64,000 bases of DNA from positions 1,507,501 through 1,571,500 of the forward strand of contig NZ_JAUSVK010000001.1 in NCBI RefSeq assembly GCF_030814655.1, in the 5' to 3' direction. Below are positions 19,406 to 27,900 of this stretch, in pieces. The DNA is from Labrys monachus (GTDB lineage Bacteria; Pseudomonadota; Alphaproteobacteria; Rhizobiales; Labraceae). The notes under the pieces were generated by a model, which was not told the origin of the DNA, searched no databases, and saw only the letters and a program-made list of their open reading frames with translations. How positions within the stretch are numbered: the stretch's first letter is position 1; each line of letters opens with the position of its first letter. The position numbers and the translations under genes were made by a program.

Positions 19406-19451
19406 CACTCTATCTCCACTCCATTTCCGTAACCCACAATAGAAATATTAA

Positions 19452-19613
19452 AAACTGCGCGATCGTTCCAATTTTCCAGTTTATAACGAAGCAAAACTGC
19501 GCAATTTTGATTAATAAAATCAAACACTAAATGCTTGACTCCCGTTTCATACTCGATCAAATCGCATAAATTGTATGGATTAGCGCGAATTTACACAAGA
19601 TGAATTGCGCAAT
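19452..19613. repeat. Repeated TTGCGCA-type elements upstream of the haem receptor
   Basis: The AT-rich gap between hmuS and the receptor gene contains three similar elements: AAACTGCGCGATC near 19452-19464, AAAACTGCGCAATTTTG near 19493-19509, and GAATTGCGCAATC near 19603-19614, the last containing the perfect palindrome ATTGCGCAAT (19604-19613). The repetition in a regulatory gap suggests a second DNA-binding activity besides RirA, for example a haem- or iron-responsive activator. The protein is not identified. Confidence 0.45.
19508..19522. promoter_or_regulatory. RirA-type iron-responsive operator (TGA-N9-TCA)
   Basis: The sequence TGATTAATAAAATCA at 19508-19522 fits TGA-N9-TCA exactly, the iron-responsive operator described for RirA in Rhizobium, and the inner bases are also nearly symmetrical (TTGATT and AATCAA flanks). 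It sits in the gap between hmuS and the haem receptor, where iron repression of both would be expected. The match is seen; RirA binding is inferred because rirA is not in the window. Confidence 0.65.
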
Positions 19614-19650
19614 CTGGGGCCGTGAAAAATTATACAATATCGGGGTTGAG

Positions 19651-21786
19651 ATGAGTGGAATGAACGAACTGCGGCGCCGCTGCCTGACGACGGCGGCCGT
19701 GCTCACAATGGTTGCGGCCGGTTCCGGGGCGGCGTTCGCGCAGGATGCGCAGAACGGCAATGCGCCCGCCGGCACGGACGGCGGCGTCACGCTCGACACC
19801 GTGACGGTGACGGCGACCAAGACGGTCGAGCATCTGATCGACGTCCTCGGCGGCGTCAGCACGGTGACGCAGCAGGATATCGATCGCGTCCAGCCTTCCA
19901 GCATCGCGGATCTGCTGCGCAATGTGCCGGGTGTCTCGACGCAGGTGAGCGCGAACGATCCCATGCAGTCCATCAACATCCGCGGCATGCAGGATTTCGG
20001 CCGCGTGAACGTGCTCGTCGACGGCGCCCGGCAGGACTACCAGATCTCCGGCCACAACGCGAACGGCAGCTTCTATCTCGACCCCGAATTCATCAACCAG
20101 ATCGATATCGTGCGCGGCCCGATCTCCAACATCTACGGCTCCGGTGCCATCGGCGGCGTCGCGTCCTTCACGACGCGGGGTGTCGATTCGATCCTGGCGC
20201 CGGACGAGAAGTGGGGCGGCGAGGAGAAGGTCGGCTTCAGCAGCAACGGCCTGGGGGCGTTCACCTCGTCATCGGCCGCCGCGCGATACGGCACGATCGC
20301 CGACATCTACGGACAGTTCATCTATCGCGACGCGGGCTCCTACCGCGACGGCGGCGGCGACAGGGTGCAGGACACCGGCTCCCGCAATTTCGGCGGCCTG
20401 CTCAAGGTCAATTATCATCCGGGCGATGGCCAGACGATCAGCCTGAGCGCGCTGGGCCAGAACTACCGCTACGACAATAACGGGACGAGCGGCGACGGTT
20501 CGCGCTGGCGCAACGACGTCACCACCCAGACCTATACGGCCGGCTACCGCTACGAGAGCCCGGAAACGCCGCTGATCAACTTCAATGCCAAGGTCTACTA
20601 CTCGCAGACGGAGAACCAGCAGACCATCCTCGTACCCGACGCGACCTATTCGGCGCTCGGCGTGCAGCCCGGCGCCCGACTGTTCGACCGCATCGGCACC
20701 ACCGGCTTCGACATCTACAACACCTCGCGCTTCTCCACCGGAGCCGTCGAGCATGCGCTGACCTATGGCGGCGACGGTGCCTTCGACCGCGTGACGACGG
20801 AGGATGCGGCCGGCGGCTACATCTCGGCGCTGACGCCTTCCGGCGAGCGGACCCTGCTCGGCGCCTATGTCCAGGACGAGATGCGCTATGGCGGCTGGCT
20901 GCGGGTGCTCGGCGGCCTGCGTTACGACGACTACTCGCTGAAGGGCGGCTCCTACAGTTCGAGCGGCTCGCACTGGTCGCCGAAGATCACCATCGGTGTG
21001 ACGCCGGTCAAGGGCATCGAGCTCTACGGCACCTATGCCGAAGGCTACCGGGCGCCGTCGATCACGGAGACGCTGATCTCGGGAACCCATCCCTATCCAG
21101 CCTTCCCGCTTCTGCCCAATCCAGCGTTGAAGCCCGAGACGGGGCATAATTTCGAGGTCGGCACCAACATCAAATATGACGACATCCTGCAGCAGGGCGA
21201 CACGTTCCGCGCCAAGGTCACCGGCTTCGTCAACAATGTCGACAACTACATCGACATGGCGGCGGTGGGGTCCCCCATCCTGGTGCCCTACATCCCGGGC
21301 ATGCCGGCGAGCACCTGCGCCACTCAAGCCTATCTCTGCTTCCCGATCACGGCCTATCAATATGTCAACGTCGCCAAGGCGCGCCTGATGGGCGTCGAGC
21401 TCGAGGCGGCCTATGACTGGGTCAGCGGCTTCGCCTCGATCGCCGGCTCGCACACCAATGGCGAGAACCGCGACACCCATATGCCGCTCAGCACGGTGGC
21501 GCCGAACAAGCTCAGCGGCACTTTCGGCTGGCGCTTCCTCGACAACCGGCTGACGATCGGCACCCGCGCCACCTTCGTCGGCGCGACCTCGCGCCGGGTC
21601 GACGTGCCGACCGGCGGCTACGGGCTCGTCGACGTCTTCGCCAGCTACAAATACAGCGACAGCCTCAGCGCCGACCTCGCGGTCGATAACATCTTCGACC
21701 GACGCTACAAGGCCTTCCTCGATTCCGACTATTCGCCGGGCCTCGCTGCGAAGTTCTCCATCACCTACAAGTTCGCCAGCAAGTAG
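19651..21786 (+). CDS. hmuR: TonB-dependent haem receptor
   Basis: This outer-membrane gated barrel imports haem or haemoprotein-derived haem. The 711-residue product has a signal peptide ending at GSGAAFAQD, a TonB box region LDTVTVTATKTVE at about 49-61, a plug domain with LLRNVPGVSTQVSAND and NIRGMQDFGRVNVLVDGARQ, and a C-terminal barrel strand ending FSITYKFASK. The haem-receptor signature is present as GYRAPSITE followed by LLPNPALKPETG, corresponding to FRAP and NPNL motifs, with a histidine between them (SGTHPYP). I use the ATG at 19651; the in-frame ATG at 19660 is also possible. It heads the hmuR-hmuT-hmuU-hmuV-exbB-exbD-tonB operon. Confidence 0.94.
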   Translation: MSGMNELRRRCLTTAAVLTMVAAGSGAAFAQDAQNGNAPAGTDGGVTLDTVTVTATKTVEHLIDVLGGVSTVTQQDIDRVQPSSIADLLRNVPGVSTQVSANDPMQSINIRGMQDFGRVNVLVDGARQDYQISGHNANGSFYLDPEFINQIDIVRGPISNIYGSGAIGGVASFTTRGVDSILAPDEKWGGEEKVGFSSNGLGAFTSSSAAARYGTIADIYGQFIYRDAGSYRDGGGDRVQDTGSRNFGGLLKVNYHPGDGQTISLSALGQNYRYDNNGTSGDGSRWRNDVTTQTYTAGYRYESPETPLINFNAKVYYSQTENQQTILVPDATYSALGVQPGARLFDRIGTTGFDIYNTSRFSTGAVEHALTYGGDGAFDRVTTEDAAGGYISALTPSGERTLLGAYVQDEMRYGGWLRVLGGLRYDDYSLKGGSYSSSGSHWSPKITIGVTPVKGIELYGTYAEGYRAPSITETLISGTHPYPAFPLLPNPALKPETGHNFEVGTNIKYDDILQQGDTFRAKVTGFVNNVDNYIDMAAVGSPILVPYIPGMPASTCATQAYLCFPITAYQYVNVAKARLMGVELEAAYDWVSGFASIAGSHTNGENRDTHMPLSTVAPNKLSGTFGWRFLDNRLTIGTRATFVGATSRRVDVPTGGYGLVDVFASYKYSDSLSADLAVDNIFDRRYKAFLDSDYSPGLAAKFSITYKFASK

Positions 21787-21795
21787 GAGGCCGGA

Positions 21796-22671
21796 ATGCC
21801 GCTTTCCCGGCTCGACCGCCGCCAGGTTCTGCTCGCAACGGCGCTCGCCCTGCTCGCGGCGCCGGGGAGGGGCCTCGCCCAACCGGTGCAGCGCATCGTC
21901 TGCGCCGGCGCCGACGTCACCGAGATCGTCGCGGCGCTCGCCGGCGCCGCCGCGATCCAGGGCGTCGACACCACCTCGCACATGCCGCCCGAAGTAAGGA
22001 ACCTGCCCTCCATCGGCTATCTCCGGCAGATTTCCGCCGAGGGCATCCTGTCGCTCGAGCCCGACATCGTGATCGCCAACCGCGATCTCGGGCCGCCGGC
22101 GGCGGTGGCGCAATTGCGCAAGGCGGGCGTGCGGATCGAGCTCGTCGATTTCCCGCCCAGCGGCGAGGGCATGGCGGCGAAGATCCGCCATGTCGGGACC
22201 CTGCTCGGCCGCGACGCGCAAGCGGCGGTCCTCGCCGGGACGACGGCCGCCGCCATGGCCGACCTCGCCCGGCGGCTGGACGGCGTGGCCATGCGGCCGC
22301 GCATCGGCTTCATCCGCAGCATCGACGGCGGCACGCCGATCGCCGGCGGGAAGATGGGCCTGGTCGACGCGGCCTACGCGCTGGCGGGCGGCACCAACGC
22401 CTTTGCCGGCTTCTCCCTGTTCAAGCCCGTGTCGCGCGAAGTGCTCGCCGCGTCCCCGCCCGATTTCATCGTGGCCGACGTCCAGGCCGTCGCCGCCCTC
22501 GGCGGAAGCGGGAGCTTCATCGACGCGCTCGGGCTGATCGCGGCCTTCGCGGGGCGTCACGAGCGGCTGATCGACACCGACCTGACGATCCTGTTCGGCT
22601 TCGCGCCGTCGTCGGCCGCGGCGATCACCATGTTGGCGCGCCGCCTCCATCCCGAACGCTTCGTGGGCTGA
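21796..22671 (+). CDS. hmuT: Haem ABC transporter, periplasmic binding protein
   Basis: HmuT carries haem across the periplasm to the HmuUV importer. The 291-residue product has a signal peptide with twin arginines (RLDRRQVLLATALALL), possibly a Tat signal, and a class III binding-protein fold beginning RIVCAGADVTEIVAALAGA. Characteristic stretches are VDTTSHMPPEVRNLPSIGYLRQISAEGILSL in its early part (YLRQIS near residue 75, the region of the axial tyrosine) and IGFIRSIDGGTPIAGGK. It starts nine bases after the receptor stop. Confidence 0.94.
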   Translation: MPLSRLDRRQVLLATALALLAAPGRGLAQPVQRIVCAGADVTEIVAALAGAAAIQGVDTTSHMPPEVRNLPSIGYLRQISAEGILSLEPDIVIANRDLGPPAAVAQLRKAGVRIELVDFPPSGEGMAAKIRHVGTLLGRDAQAAVLAGTTAAAMADLARRLDGVAMRPRIGFIRSIDGGTPIAGGKMGLVDAAYALAGGTNAFAGFSLFKPVSREVLAASPPDFIVADVQAVAALGGSGSFIDALGLIAAFAGRHERLIDTDLTILFGFAPSSAAAITMLARRLHPERFVG

Positions 22672-22675
22672 GGGC

Positions 22676-23737
22676 ATGAGCTTCGTCCACGCCGTTGCGC
22701 AACCCCTGGCGCATGCCGCGACGCCCCGCCGGCGCGAATGCCTGGTGCTGGCCGTCCTGGGCGCCCTGCTCGCGGCGGCGCTGGCCGCAGGCCTGGCCTT
22801 CGGCGGCGTGCATATCCCGCCATCGGCATGGCTGACGGCGGCGACCGGCGGCCATGATCTCCATTCCGGCATCCTCGTCGGCATCCGCCTGCCGCGCGTC
22901 CTGCTCGGCGGCCTGGTCGGGGCGGGCCTCGCCTTGTCGGGGGCGAGCATGCAGGCACTGTTCCGCAACCCCCTGGCCGACCCCGGCCTGACGGGATCGG
23001 CGTCCGGCGGCATCCTGGCGGTCGTCGCCGGCATCGTGCTCCTGTCGCGTGCGGACGGCGGCGCCGGGGCGGGGTGGGGCCTCTACACCCTGCCGGCCGT
23101 GGCGGCCCTGGCCTGCTGCCTCACCACGGTGCTGACCTATCGGCTGGCGCGCGATGCCGGCGGGCATGTCGGTATCGCCAGCCTGCTCCTCGCCGGCATC
23201 GGCATCAATGCCCTGGCGATGGCGGCGGTCGGGCTCTTCGTCACCATCGCCGACGACGGCCAGCTGCGCTCGATCCAGTTCTGGATGATGGGATCGCTGG
23301 CAGGCGCCGATTGGGTGGCGGTCGCCGGGACGCTGCCGGCCCTGCTGGCCGCAAGCCTGCTGCTGGTCCGACGCACCCGGGCCCTCGACGCCTATACGCT
23401 CGGCGAGAGCGAGGCCTTCCTCGCCGGCGTCGACACCGCCGCCCTCAAGCGCGGGGTGATCGCCGCGACCGCGCTCGCCATCGGTGCGGCCGTCGCCTTC
23501 ACCGGGCTGATTGGCTTCGTCGGGCTCGTGGCGCCCCATTGCGCCCGCTTCCTCGGCGGGCAGCGCTACAGCTTCGTCCTGCCGGCCTCCGGCCTCATCG
23601 GCGCGGCGCTCGTGATCCTGGCGGATGCGGTGGCGCGCGTCGCGATCTCGCCGGCGGAACTGCCGATCGGCCTCGTCACCAGCCTGCTCGGCGCACCCGT
23701 CTTCATCGCCCTCCTGCGCAGGGGACAGCGTCCATGA
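22676..23737 (+). CDS. hmuU: Haem ABC transporter, permease
   Basis: HmuU is the FecCD-family membrane subunit that moves haem into the cytosol. The 353-residue product has about ten membrane helices. Family segments include RLPRVLLGGLVGAGLALSGA, MQALFRNPLADPGLTGSASG, FWMMGSLAGADW and FTGLIGFVGLVAPHCARFLG, the last being the coupling region that meets the ATPase. It begins four bases after the hmuT stop, and its own stop overlaps the hmuV start. Confidence 0.96.
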   Translation: MSFVHAVAQPLAHAATPRRRECLVLAVLGALLAAALAAGLAFGGVHIPPSAWLTAATGGHDLHSGILVGIRLPRVLLGGLVGAGLALSGASMQALFRNPLADPGLTGSASGGILAVVAGIVLLSRADGGAGAGWGLYTLPAVAALACCLTTVLTYRLARDAGGHVGIASLLLAGIGINALAMAAVGLFVTIADDGQLRSIQFWMMGSLAGADWVAVAGTLPALLAASLLLVRRTRALDAYTLGESEAFLAGVDTAALKRGVIAATALAIGAAVAFTGLIGFVGLVAPHCARFLGGQRYSFVLPASGLIGAALVILADAVARVAISPAELPIGLVTSLLGAPVFIALLRRGQRP

Positions 23738-24540
23738 CCCTCCTCGTCAACCGCCTGCGGGTGGAACGCGCCGGCCGCATCGTGCTGCGCGACATCTCCT
23801 TCGAGGCGCGGGCCGGCCGCATCCTCGTGGTGATGGGGCCGAACGGCGCCGGCAAGACCACGCTCCTCGACGCCGTCGCCGGCCTGCTCCGCACGGTACG
23901 CGGCAGCGTCCTGTTTGCCGGCGAGGCGCTGCACGCCCTAAAGCCGGCGGCGCTGGCGGCGCGGCGGGCCGTGATGACGCAGCATTTCGACTGTCCCTTC
24001 GCCTATGCCGTCGAGGACGTCGTGGCGCTGGGGCGGCTCTGCCATGCCGGCACGCCCCGCGCGGCCCGCGACGGGGCGGCGCTCGCCGCCGCGCTTGCCG
24101 CCGCCGATATCGGTCCGCTGGCGCGCCGGCCGATCACCACGCTGTCGGGCGGGGAGCGTCAGCGCGTCGCCTTCGCCAAGGCCGTGGCGCAGCTGTTCGA
24201 CCGGGCGGCGACGGGAGAGCCCCATCTCCTCATCCTCGACGAACCGGTGGCGAGCCTCGATCCCGAGCACCAGCACCGCCTGCTGCAGCAGGCCCGGCTG
24301 CTGGCGGCCGGCGGCGCCACGGTGGTCGTTACCCTGCATGATCTCACGCTGGCGTCGATCTATGGCGACGACGTGCTCGTCCTCGATCGCGGCCATCTCG
24401 CCGCCGGGGGCGCCATGGCGGAGACGCTGACCGCCGATCTGATCCGGCGGGTTTTCAAGGTGCGCATCGGCACCGCCCTGCAGGAATCCGGGGCGGGCAT
24501 CGTGCACGCCGTCGCTCAAGCCGATGAAGAGGCCGCATGA
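23734..24540 (+). CDS. hmuV: Haem ABC transporter, ATPase
   Basis: HmuV energises haem import. The 268-residue protein has Walker A GPNGAGKTT near residue 35, the Q-loop in VMTQHFDCPFAY, the signature TLSGGERQRVAFAKA near 142, Walker B LLILDEPVASLD and the H-loop histidine in VVVTLHDLTLAS. All catalytic elements are intact. The frame extends far upstream inside hmuU, but the ATG at 23734 forms the ATGA overlap and gives the standard N-terminus MTLLVNRLRVERAGR. Its stop overlaps the next gene's start in the same way. Confidence 0.97.
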   Translation: MTLLVNRLRVERAGRIVLRDISFEARAGRILVVMGPNGAGKTTLLDAVAGLLRTVRGSVLFAGEALHALKPAALAARRAVMTQHFDCPFAYAVEDVVALGRLCHAGTPRAARDGAALAAALAAADIGPLARRPITTLSGGERQRVAFAKAVAQLFDRAATGEPHLLILDEPVASLDPEHQHRLLQQARLLAAGGATVVVTLHDLTLASIYGDDVLVLDRGHLAAGGAMAETLTADLIRRVFKVRIGTALQESGAGIVHAVAQADEEAA

Positions 24541-24959
24541 AAACTGCCATCGCACGACTATTGATAACAGGCGTCGCGCTCGCCGCGCCGCTGTCCGCCA
24601 TGGCGGGCGATTTGTCGCTCGACCTCAACAAGCTCGAAAGCCGGAACGGCTCCTGCCGCGTCACCATGGTGGTGGTCAACGGCCGTCCCGCGGCGGCGGA
24701 CGCGCTCCGGGCCGATCTCGTGATGTTCGGCCAGGACGGCGTCGTCGCCAAGCGGCTCGCCGTCGATCTCGGCCCGGTGCCGGCGGGCAAGACCATCGTG
24801 CGCGCCTTCGACATTGCGGGCCTCGACTGCCAGGGCATCGGCAGCATCCTGCTCAACGACCTGCCGGCCTGCCATTTCGCAGGCGAAGCCGAGGGGCCGC
24901 CGCGCTGCCTGGACACGCTGGCCGTCGAATCCAAGGCCGGAACGCGCTTCTTCAAGTGA
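24537..24959 (+). CDS. Secreted protein of unknown function in the haem operon
   Basis: This 140-residue protein has a signal peptide (KTAIARLLITGVALAAPLSAMA) and a mature domain that looks all-beta, with LNKLESRNGSCRVTMVVVNG, alternating hydrophobic strands, and four cysteines (SCRV, LDCQ, PACHF, PRCLD) likely forming two disulfides. The ATG overlaps the hmuV stop. It lies between the ABC ATPase and ExbB, so it should be co-expressed with haem uptake and act in the periplasm, where TonB and HmuT work. I do not recognise a named family; similar genes occur beside exbB in other Rhizobiales as I recall. Confidence 0.75.
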   Translation: MKTAIARLLITGVALAAPLSAMAGDLSLDLNKLESRNGSCRVTMVVVNGRPAAADALRADLVMFGQDGVVAKRLAVDLGPVPAGKTIVRAFDIAGLDCQGIGSILLNDLPACHFAGEAEGPPRCLDTLAVESKAGTRFFK

Positions 24960-24984
24960 GACCATCTTTCCAAGCGAGGTCGCC

Positions 24985-25662
24985 ATGCCCGACACCAATC
25001 CGCATTTCTCCTTCCTCAACCTGCTGATCCATGCCGATCCGGTGGTGAAGGCGGTGATGGCGATCCTCGTCCTCGCCTCGATCCTCTCCTGGGGCCTGAG
25101 CTTCGAGACGCTGCGGCGGCAGCGGCGCCTCGGCCGCTTTATACGGACAGCGGCCGCGGGCGGCCTGGCGGCAGCCCCGGTTCTGGCGCAGACCTTGCTG
25201 ATCCGAGGCCGGCAATCGGCCGATATCGTCATCGCCGGCGAGACGGGCGGTGAATATCGCGGCCGGATCGAGCGGGCGATGCGCGAAGTGGCCGCCGGCC
25301 TGGTCGGCGCGACGGATGCCGGGCTCTCCTTTCTCGCGACCGTGGCGGCGGTGGCGCCCTTCGTCGGGCTGTTCGGCACCGTCTGGGGGGTGATGAACAG
25401 TTTTTCCGCCATTGCCGGCGCCAATGATACGAGCCTGGCGACCGTCGCCCCCGGCATTGCGGAAGCGCTGTTCACGACGGCGCTGGGGCTGGTGGCCGCC
25501 GTGCCTGCCGTCGTCGCCTATAACCGCCTGTCGCAGGGCGCGGCGGGCATGGGCCGGCGGTTCGAGCAGGTGATCCGCCGCGAGGCGGAGGCGATGGCGG
25601 CGCGCCGTCCGGCGGCCGGCGGCCAGGCCCACCCCCTCGGCTTCAGGGAGGCGGCGGAATGA
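24985..25662 (+). CDS. exbB: ExbB/TolQ-family proton channel subunit
   Basis: ExbB forms, with ExbD, the inner-membrane proton channel that energises TonB. The 225-residue protein has three hydrophobic segments: VVKAVMAILVLASILSWGLS near the N-terminus, SFLATVAAVAPFVGLFGTVW in the middle (the family signature) and IAEALFTTALGLVAAVPAVV near residue 175. GAGG precedes the ATG at 24985. It lacks the long N-terminal extension of some alphaproteobacterial ExbB proteins. ExbD follows with a four-base overlap. Confidence 0.93.
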   Translation: MPDTNPHFSFLNLLIHADPVVKAVMAILVLASILSWGLSFETLRRQRRLGRFIRTAAAGGLAAAPVLAQTLLIRGRQSADIVIAGETGGEYRGRIERAMREVAAGLVGATDAGLSFLATVAAVAPFVGLFGTVWGVMNSFSAIAGANDTSLATVAPGIAEALFTTALGLVAAVPAVVAYNRLSQGAAGMGRRFEQVIRREAEAMAARRPAAGGQAHPLGFREAAE

Positions 25663-26108
25663 GCTTCTCGCTGGGCGAATCGGATGCGGACGACGGCCTC
25701 GGCGCACCGCGGGTGGTCTCGGACATCAACGTCACGCCCTTCGTCGACGTCATGCTGGTCCTGCTCATCGTGTTCATGGTCACCGCGCCGATGCTGGCGG
25801 CCGGCGTCAAGGTCGACCTGCCCAAGGCGAGCGGCGCCGCGGCGATCTCGCCGGCCCGCGAGCCGCTGGTCGTCACCGTGAAGGCGGACGGCTCGGTGTT
25901 CGTCGGGGCCGATGCCCTCGGCGGCGCGGGATTCGACGCGGCGATCGCGGCGCGGCTCGGGGCCGATCCCAAGGTCACGGCGCATATCCGGGCCGATGCG
26001 GCGGTGCCCTATGAGAAGGTGCTCGACGTGATGGCGGCGCTCAGCCGCGACGGCGTGAGCCGTCTTGCCTTCATCGGCAAGGCCGACAGGGCCGCGCCTT
26101 CGCCATGA
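25659..26108 (+). CDS. exbD: ExbD-family proton channel subunit
   Basis: ExbD partners ExbB in powering TonB. The 149 residues include the short cytosolic N-terminus, the membrane helix DINVTPFVDVMLVLLIVFMV with the essential proton-carrying aspartate of the TPFVDVMLVLL motif, and a periplasmic domain (VKVDLPKASGAAAI). Start and stop overlap exbB and tonB by four bases each, so stoichiometry is probably set by coupling. Confidence 0.95.
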   Translation: MSFSLGESDADDGLGAPRVVSDINVTPFVDVMLVLLIVFMVTAPMLAAGVKVDLPKASGAAAISPAREPLVVTVKADGSVFVGADALGGAGFDAAIAARLGADPKVTAHIRADAAVPYEKVLDVMAALSRDGVSRLAFIGKADRAAPSP

Positions 26109-27232
26109 CCTCCGCCGACCTCATCGGGAACCGGCGTTCCGGCATGATCGCGACGGCGGCGGCGCTGCATCTGGCGGCAGTCGCCGGCGCCTGGATCGCG
26201 ATTCCGCCGGGGACGGTCACGCGTGCGGACCAGCCGATCGAGGCCTCCTTCGCGCCGATGCCGTCCGCCGACCAGGTGAATGCCAAGAGCACGTGGCTGG
26301 CGCAGGAGGTGCGGTCCGCCGTGGAGCAGGCCGACCCCGCACCCGAGGAGACGGCGCGGGTGGTAAAGGACGATGCCGCCGCCGCTGCGCCGGTGCCCGC
26401 CGCGACGCAGCCCCTCCAGCCCGACAGGGCGGAGGCGGAGCGTGCGCCTGCCGCGCAGGAGCCCGTGCGGAGCGAAACGGCGCGGCTCGAGCCGGCGCCG
26501 GCCGCGCCGCTGGCATCGGCCGAGGGGCCGGCCGCTCCGTCTGCTCCCGCTCCGACGACGCAGGCGTCGGCGGTTCCCGCGCCGGCGGCGTCGCCGGTCG
26601 CGGACGTCGTCGTCGCCCTCGCTTCGCAGGAGGATTTCGCGACGCCGGCGGCGGTGCCGCAGGCCGACAGCGGCGACGTCACGCCGGCCCTTGCCACAGA
26701 AGCCGTGCCGGAGCCCTCGAAGGCAAGTCAGCCCGCGACGGCAAGGCCCGCCACAGCCGGAGCCGCCGAGCCGAAGCCCGCCAGGCCCTCGCGGGCGACG
26801 CCACGGAAGAAGACGGCCTCCCAGCCGGTGAAGGCCGCGGCCGAGCAGGCGCCCAAGGCGAAGCCCGCCGAGAAGACCGTCGCCAGGCGGCCCCAGCTGG
26901 GCGGCGCCGGCGCGGTGTCGGATGTGGGGGTCGCCGACGATGCCCGCCGGAGCGGCGCCACGGCCAAGAATTACGATGCGGTGATCCTCGCCCAGATCCG
27001 CAGCCGCCTGCGGTTTCCCGCGAGCGCCCGGGACCGGGGCGTCGAGGGCACCGCCGCCGTGAGCTTCGTGGTCTCGGGGCAGGGCGCCGTCGGCACCGTG
27101 CACCTTGCCCGCAGCTCGAACGATATGGCGCTGGATGCCGCCGCCCTCGCTTTGGTGCGCGGGCTTTCGCTCCCTCCGCCACCCTACCACCCCTACGTCC
27201 GGACGGTTCCCGTCCGTTACGCCCTGCGGTAA
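26105..27232 (+). CDS. tonB: TonB energy-transducing protein
   Basis: TonB spans the periplasm and opens outer-membrane receptors. The 375-residue product has an N-terminal membrane anchor (MIATAAALHLAAVAGAWIAI), a long Pro/Ala-rich linker from about 60 to 270 with lysine-rich patches, and a C-terminal TonB domain starting YDAVILAQIRSRLRFPASAR and containing GTAAVSFVVSGQGAV and the end PVRYALR. It is presumably dedicated to the haem receptor at 19651, given the operon. Confidence 0.94.
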   Translation: MTSADLIGNRRSGMIATAAALHLAAVAGAWIAIPPGTVTRADQPIEASFAPMPSADQVNAKSTWLAQEVRSAVEQADPAPEETARVVKDDAAAAAPVPAATQPLQPDRAEAERAPAAQEPVRSETARLEPAPAAPLASAEGPAAPSAPAPTTQASAVPAPAASPVADVVVALASQEDFATPAAVPQADSGDVTPALATEAVPEPSKASQPATARPATAGAAEPKPARPSRATPRKKTASQPVKAAAEQAPKAKPAEKTVARRPQLGGAGAVSDVGVADDARRSGATAKNYDAVILAQIRSRLRFPASARDRGVEGTAAVSFVVSGQGAVGTVHLARSSNDMALDAAALALVRGLSLPPPPYHPYVRTVPVRYALR

Positions 27233-27260
27233 TGTCCCGATCAAACAGAAAGGAAGATCC

Positions 27261-27596
27261 ATGTTCATCGCCATGAACCGATTCGATGTGAAGAAGGATT
27301 CGACTGCTGCCTTCGAAGCCGTCTGGCGCGATCGCGAAGTGCATATCGACAAGCTGCCCGGCTTCATCTCCTTCCATCTCCTGCGCGGCCCCGAGCATGA
27401 GGACCATGTGCTCTATTCCTCGCATGTCGTCTGGGCGAGCAAGGCGGATTTCGAAGCCTGGACCCATTCGGAAGCCTTCCGCCTCGCCCATCGCAATGCC
27501 GGCAAGGGACCGGCCCTTACCCTCGGCCACCCGGTGTTCGAGGGCTTCGAGGTGCTGCAGACGCTGAACGCCCCGGCGGCGAGCAAGGCGGCATAG
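27261..27596 (+). CDS. IsdG-fold haem-degrading monooxygenase, HmuQ-like
   Basis: This 111-residue ABM/IsdG-fold protein likely opens the haem ring in the cytosol to release iron. Residues N6 (MFIAMNRFDV), W67 (DFEAWTHSEAF) and H77 (LAHRN) occupy the same numbers as the N7/W67/H77 catalytic set known from Staphylococcus IsdG, within one position. AAGGAAG lies at ideal spacing before the ATG. It is the last gene of the haem operon, 28 bases after tonB. The closest rhizobial namesake is Bradyrhizobium HmuQ. It may act with or instead of HmuS. Confidence 0.85.
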   Translation: MFIAMNRFDVKKDSTAAFEAVWRDREVHIDKLPGFISFHLLRGPEHEDHVLYSSHVVWASKADFEAWTHSEAFRLAHRNAGKGPALTLGHPVFEGFEVLQTLNAPAASKAA

Positions 27597-27900
27597 GGCT
27601 CCTGCCGCAAATGCAGCCTCGGGACCGATGCCAAGGTCGGATCCGAGGCTGCGGTCCTGCCGCACGCGCCGCCTGTCGGCGGCTGTAACGGTTGCCGCGC
27701 TGGACCCGGCCGAGGGCGCGGGCTATGCCGGTCTGTCCTCACTCGCCGGGCCGGCGGGAGGGCGGGGCGGCAGATGAACGGTGCGGTTCTCTCGCTCGAT
27801 TGGGGAACCGGCCGCGGGTCCGCGTCTTCTCGGTAGGGTGAGAGGCGTGCGGATCGAACATCGGTGCCCCATCCGGAAGCAGGTGAGCGAGTGGGCGGCG
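27597..27900. terminator. End-of-operon hairpin region after the haem cluster
   Basis: This 304-bp gap has no supported gene. Bases 27614-27623 (GCAGCCTCGG) pair perfectly with 27644-27653, and the stem continues inward with a few mismatches, forming a long hairpin about 18 bases after the haem-monooxygenase stop. The 10-mer TCCTGCCGCA occurs directly repeated on both sides (27601-27610 and 27656-27665). The rest presumably holds the promoter of the acetyltransferase. Confidence 0.55.

Noticed and set aside
20269-23034. A 921-codon minus-strand frame opposite the haem receptor, hmuT and hmuU.
   Set aside because: It is antisense to three confidently identified genes and shows no domain; the length reflects lack of stop codons in GC-rich DNA.
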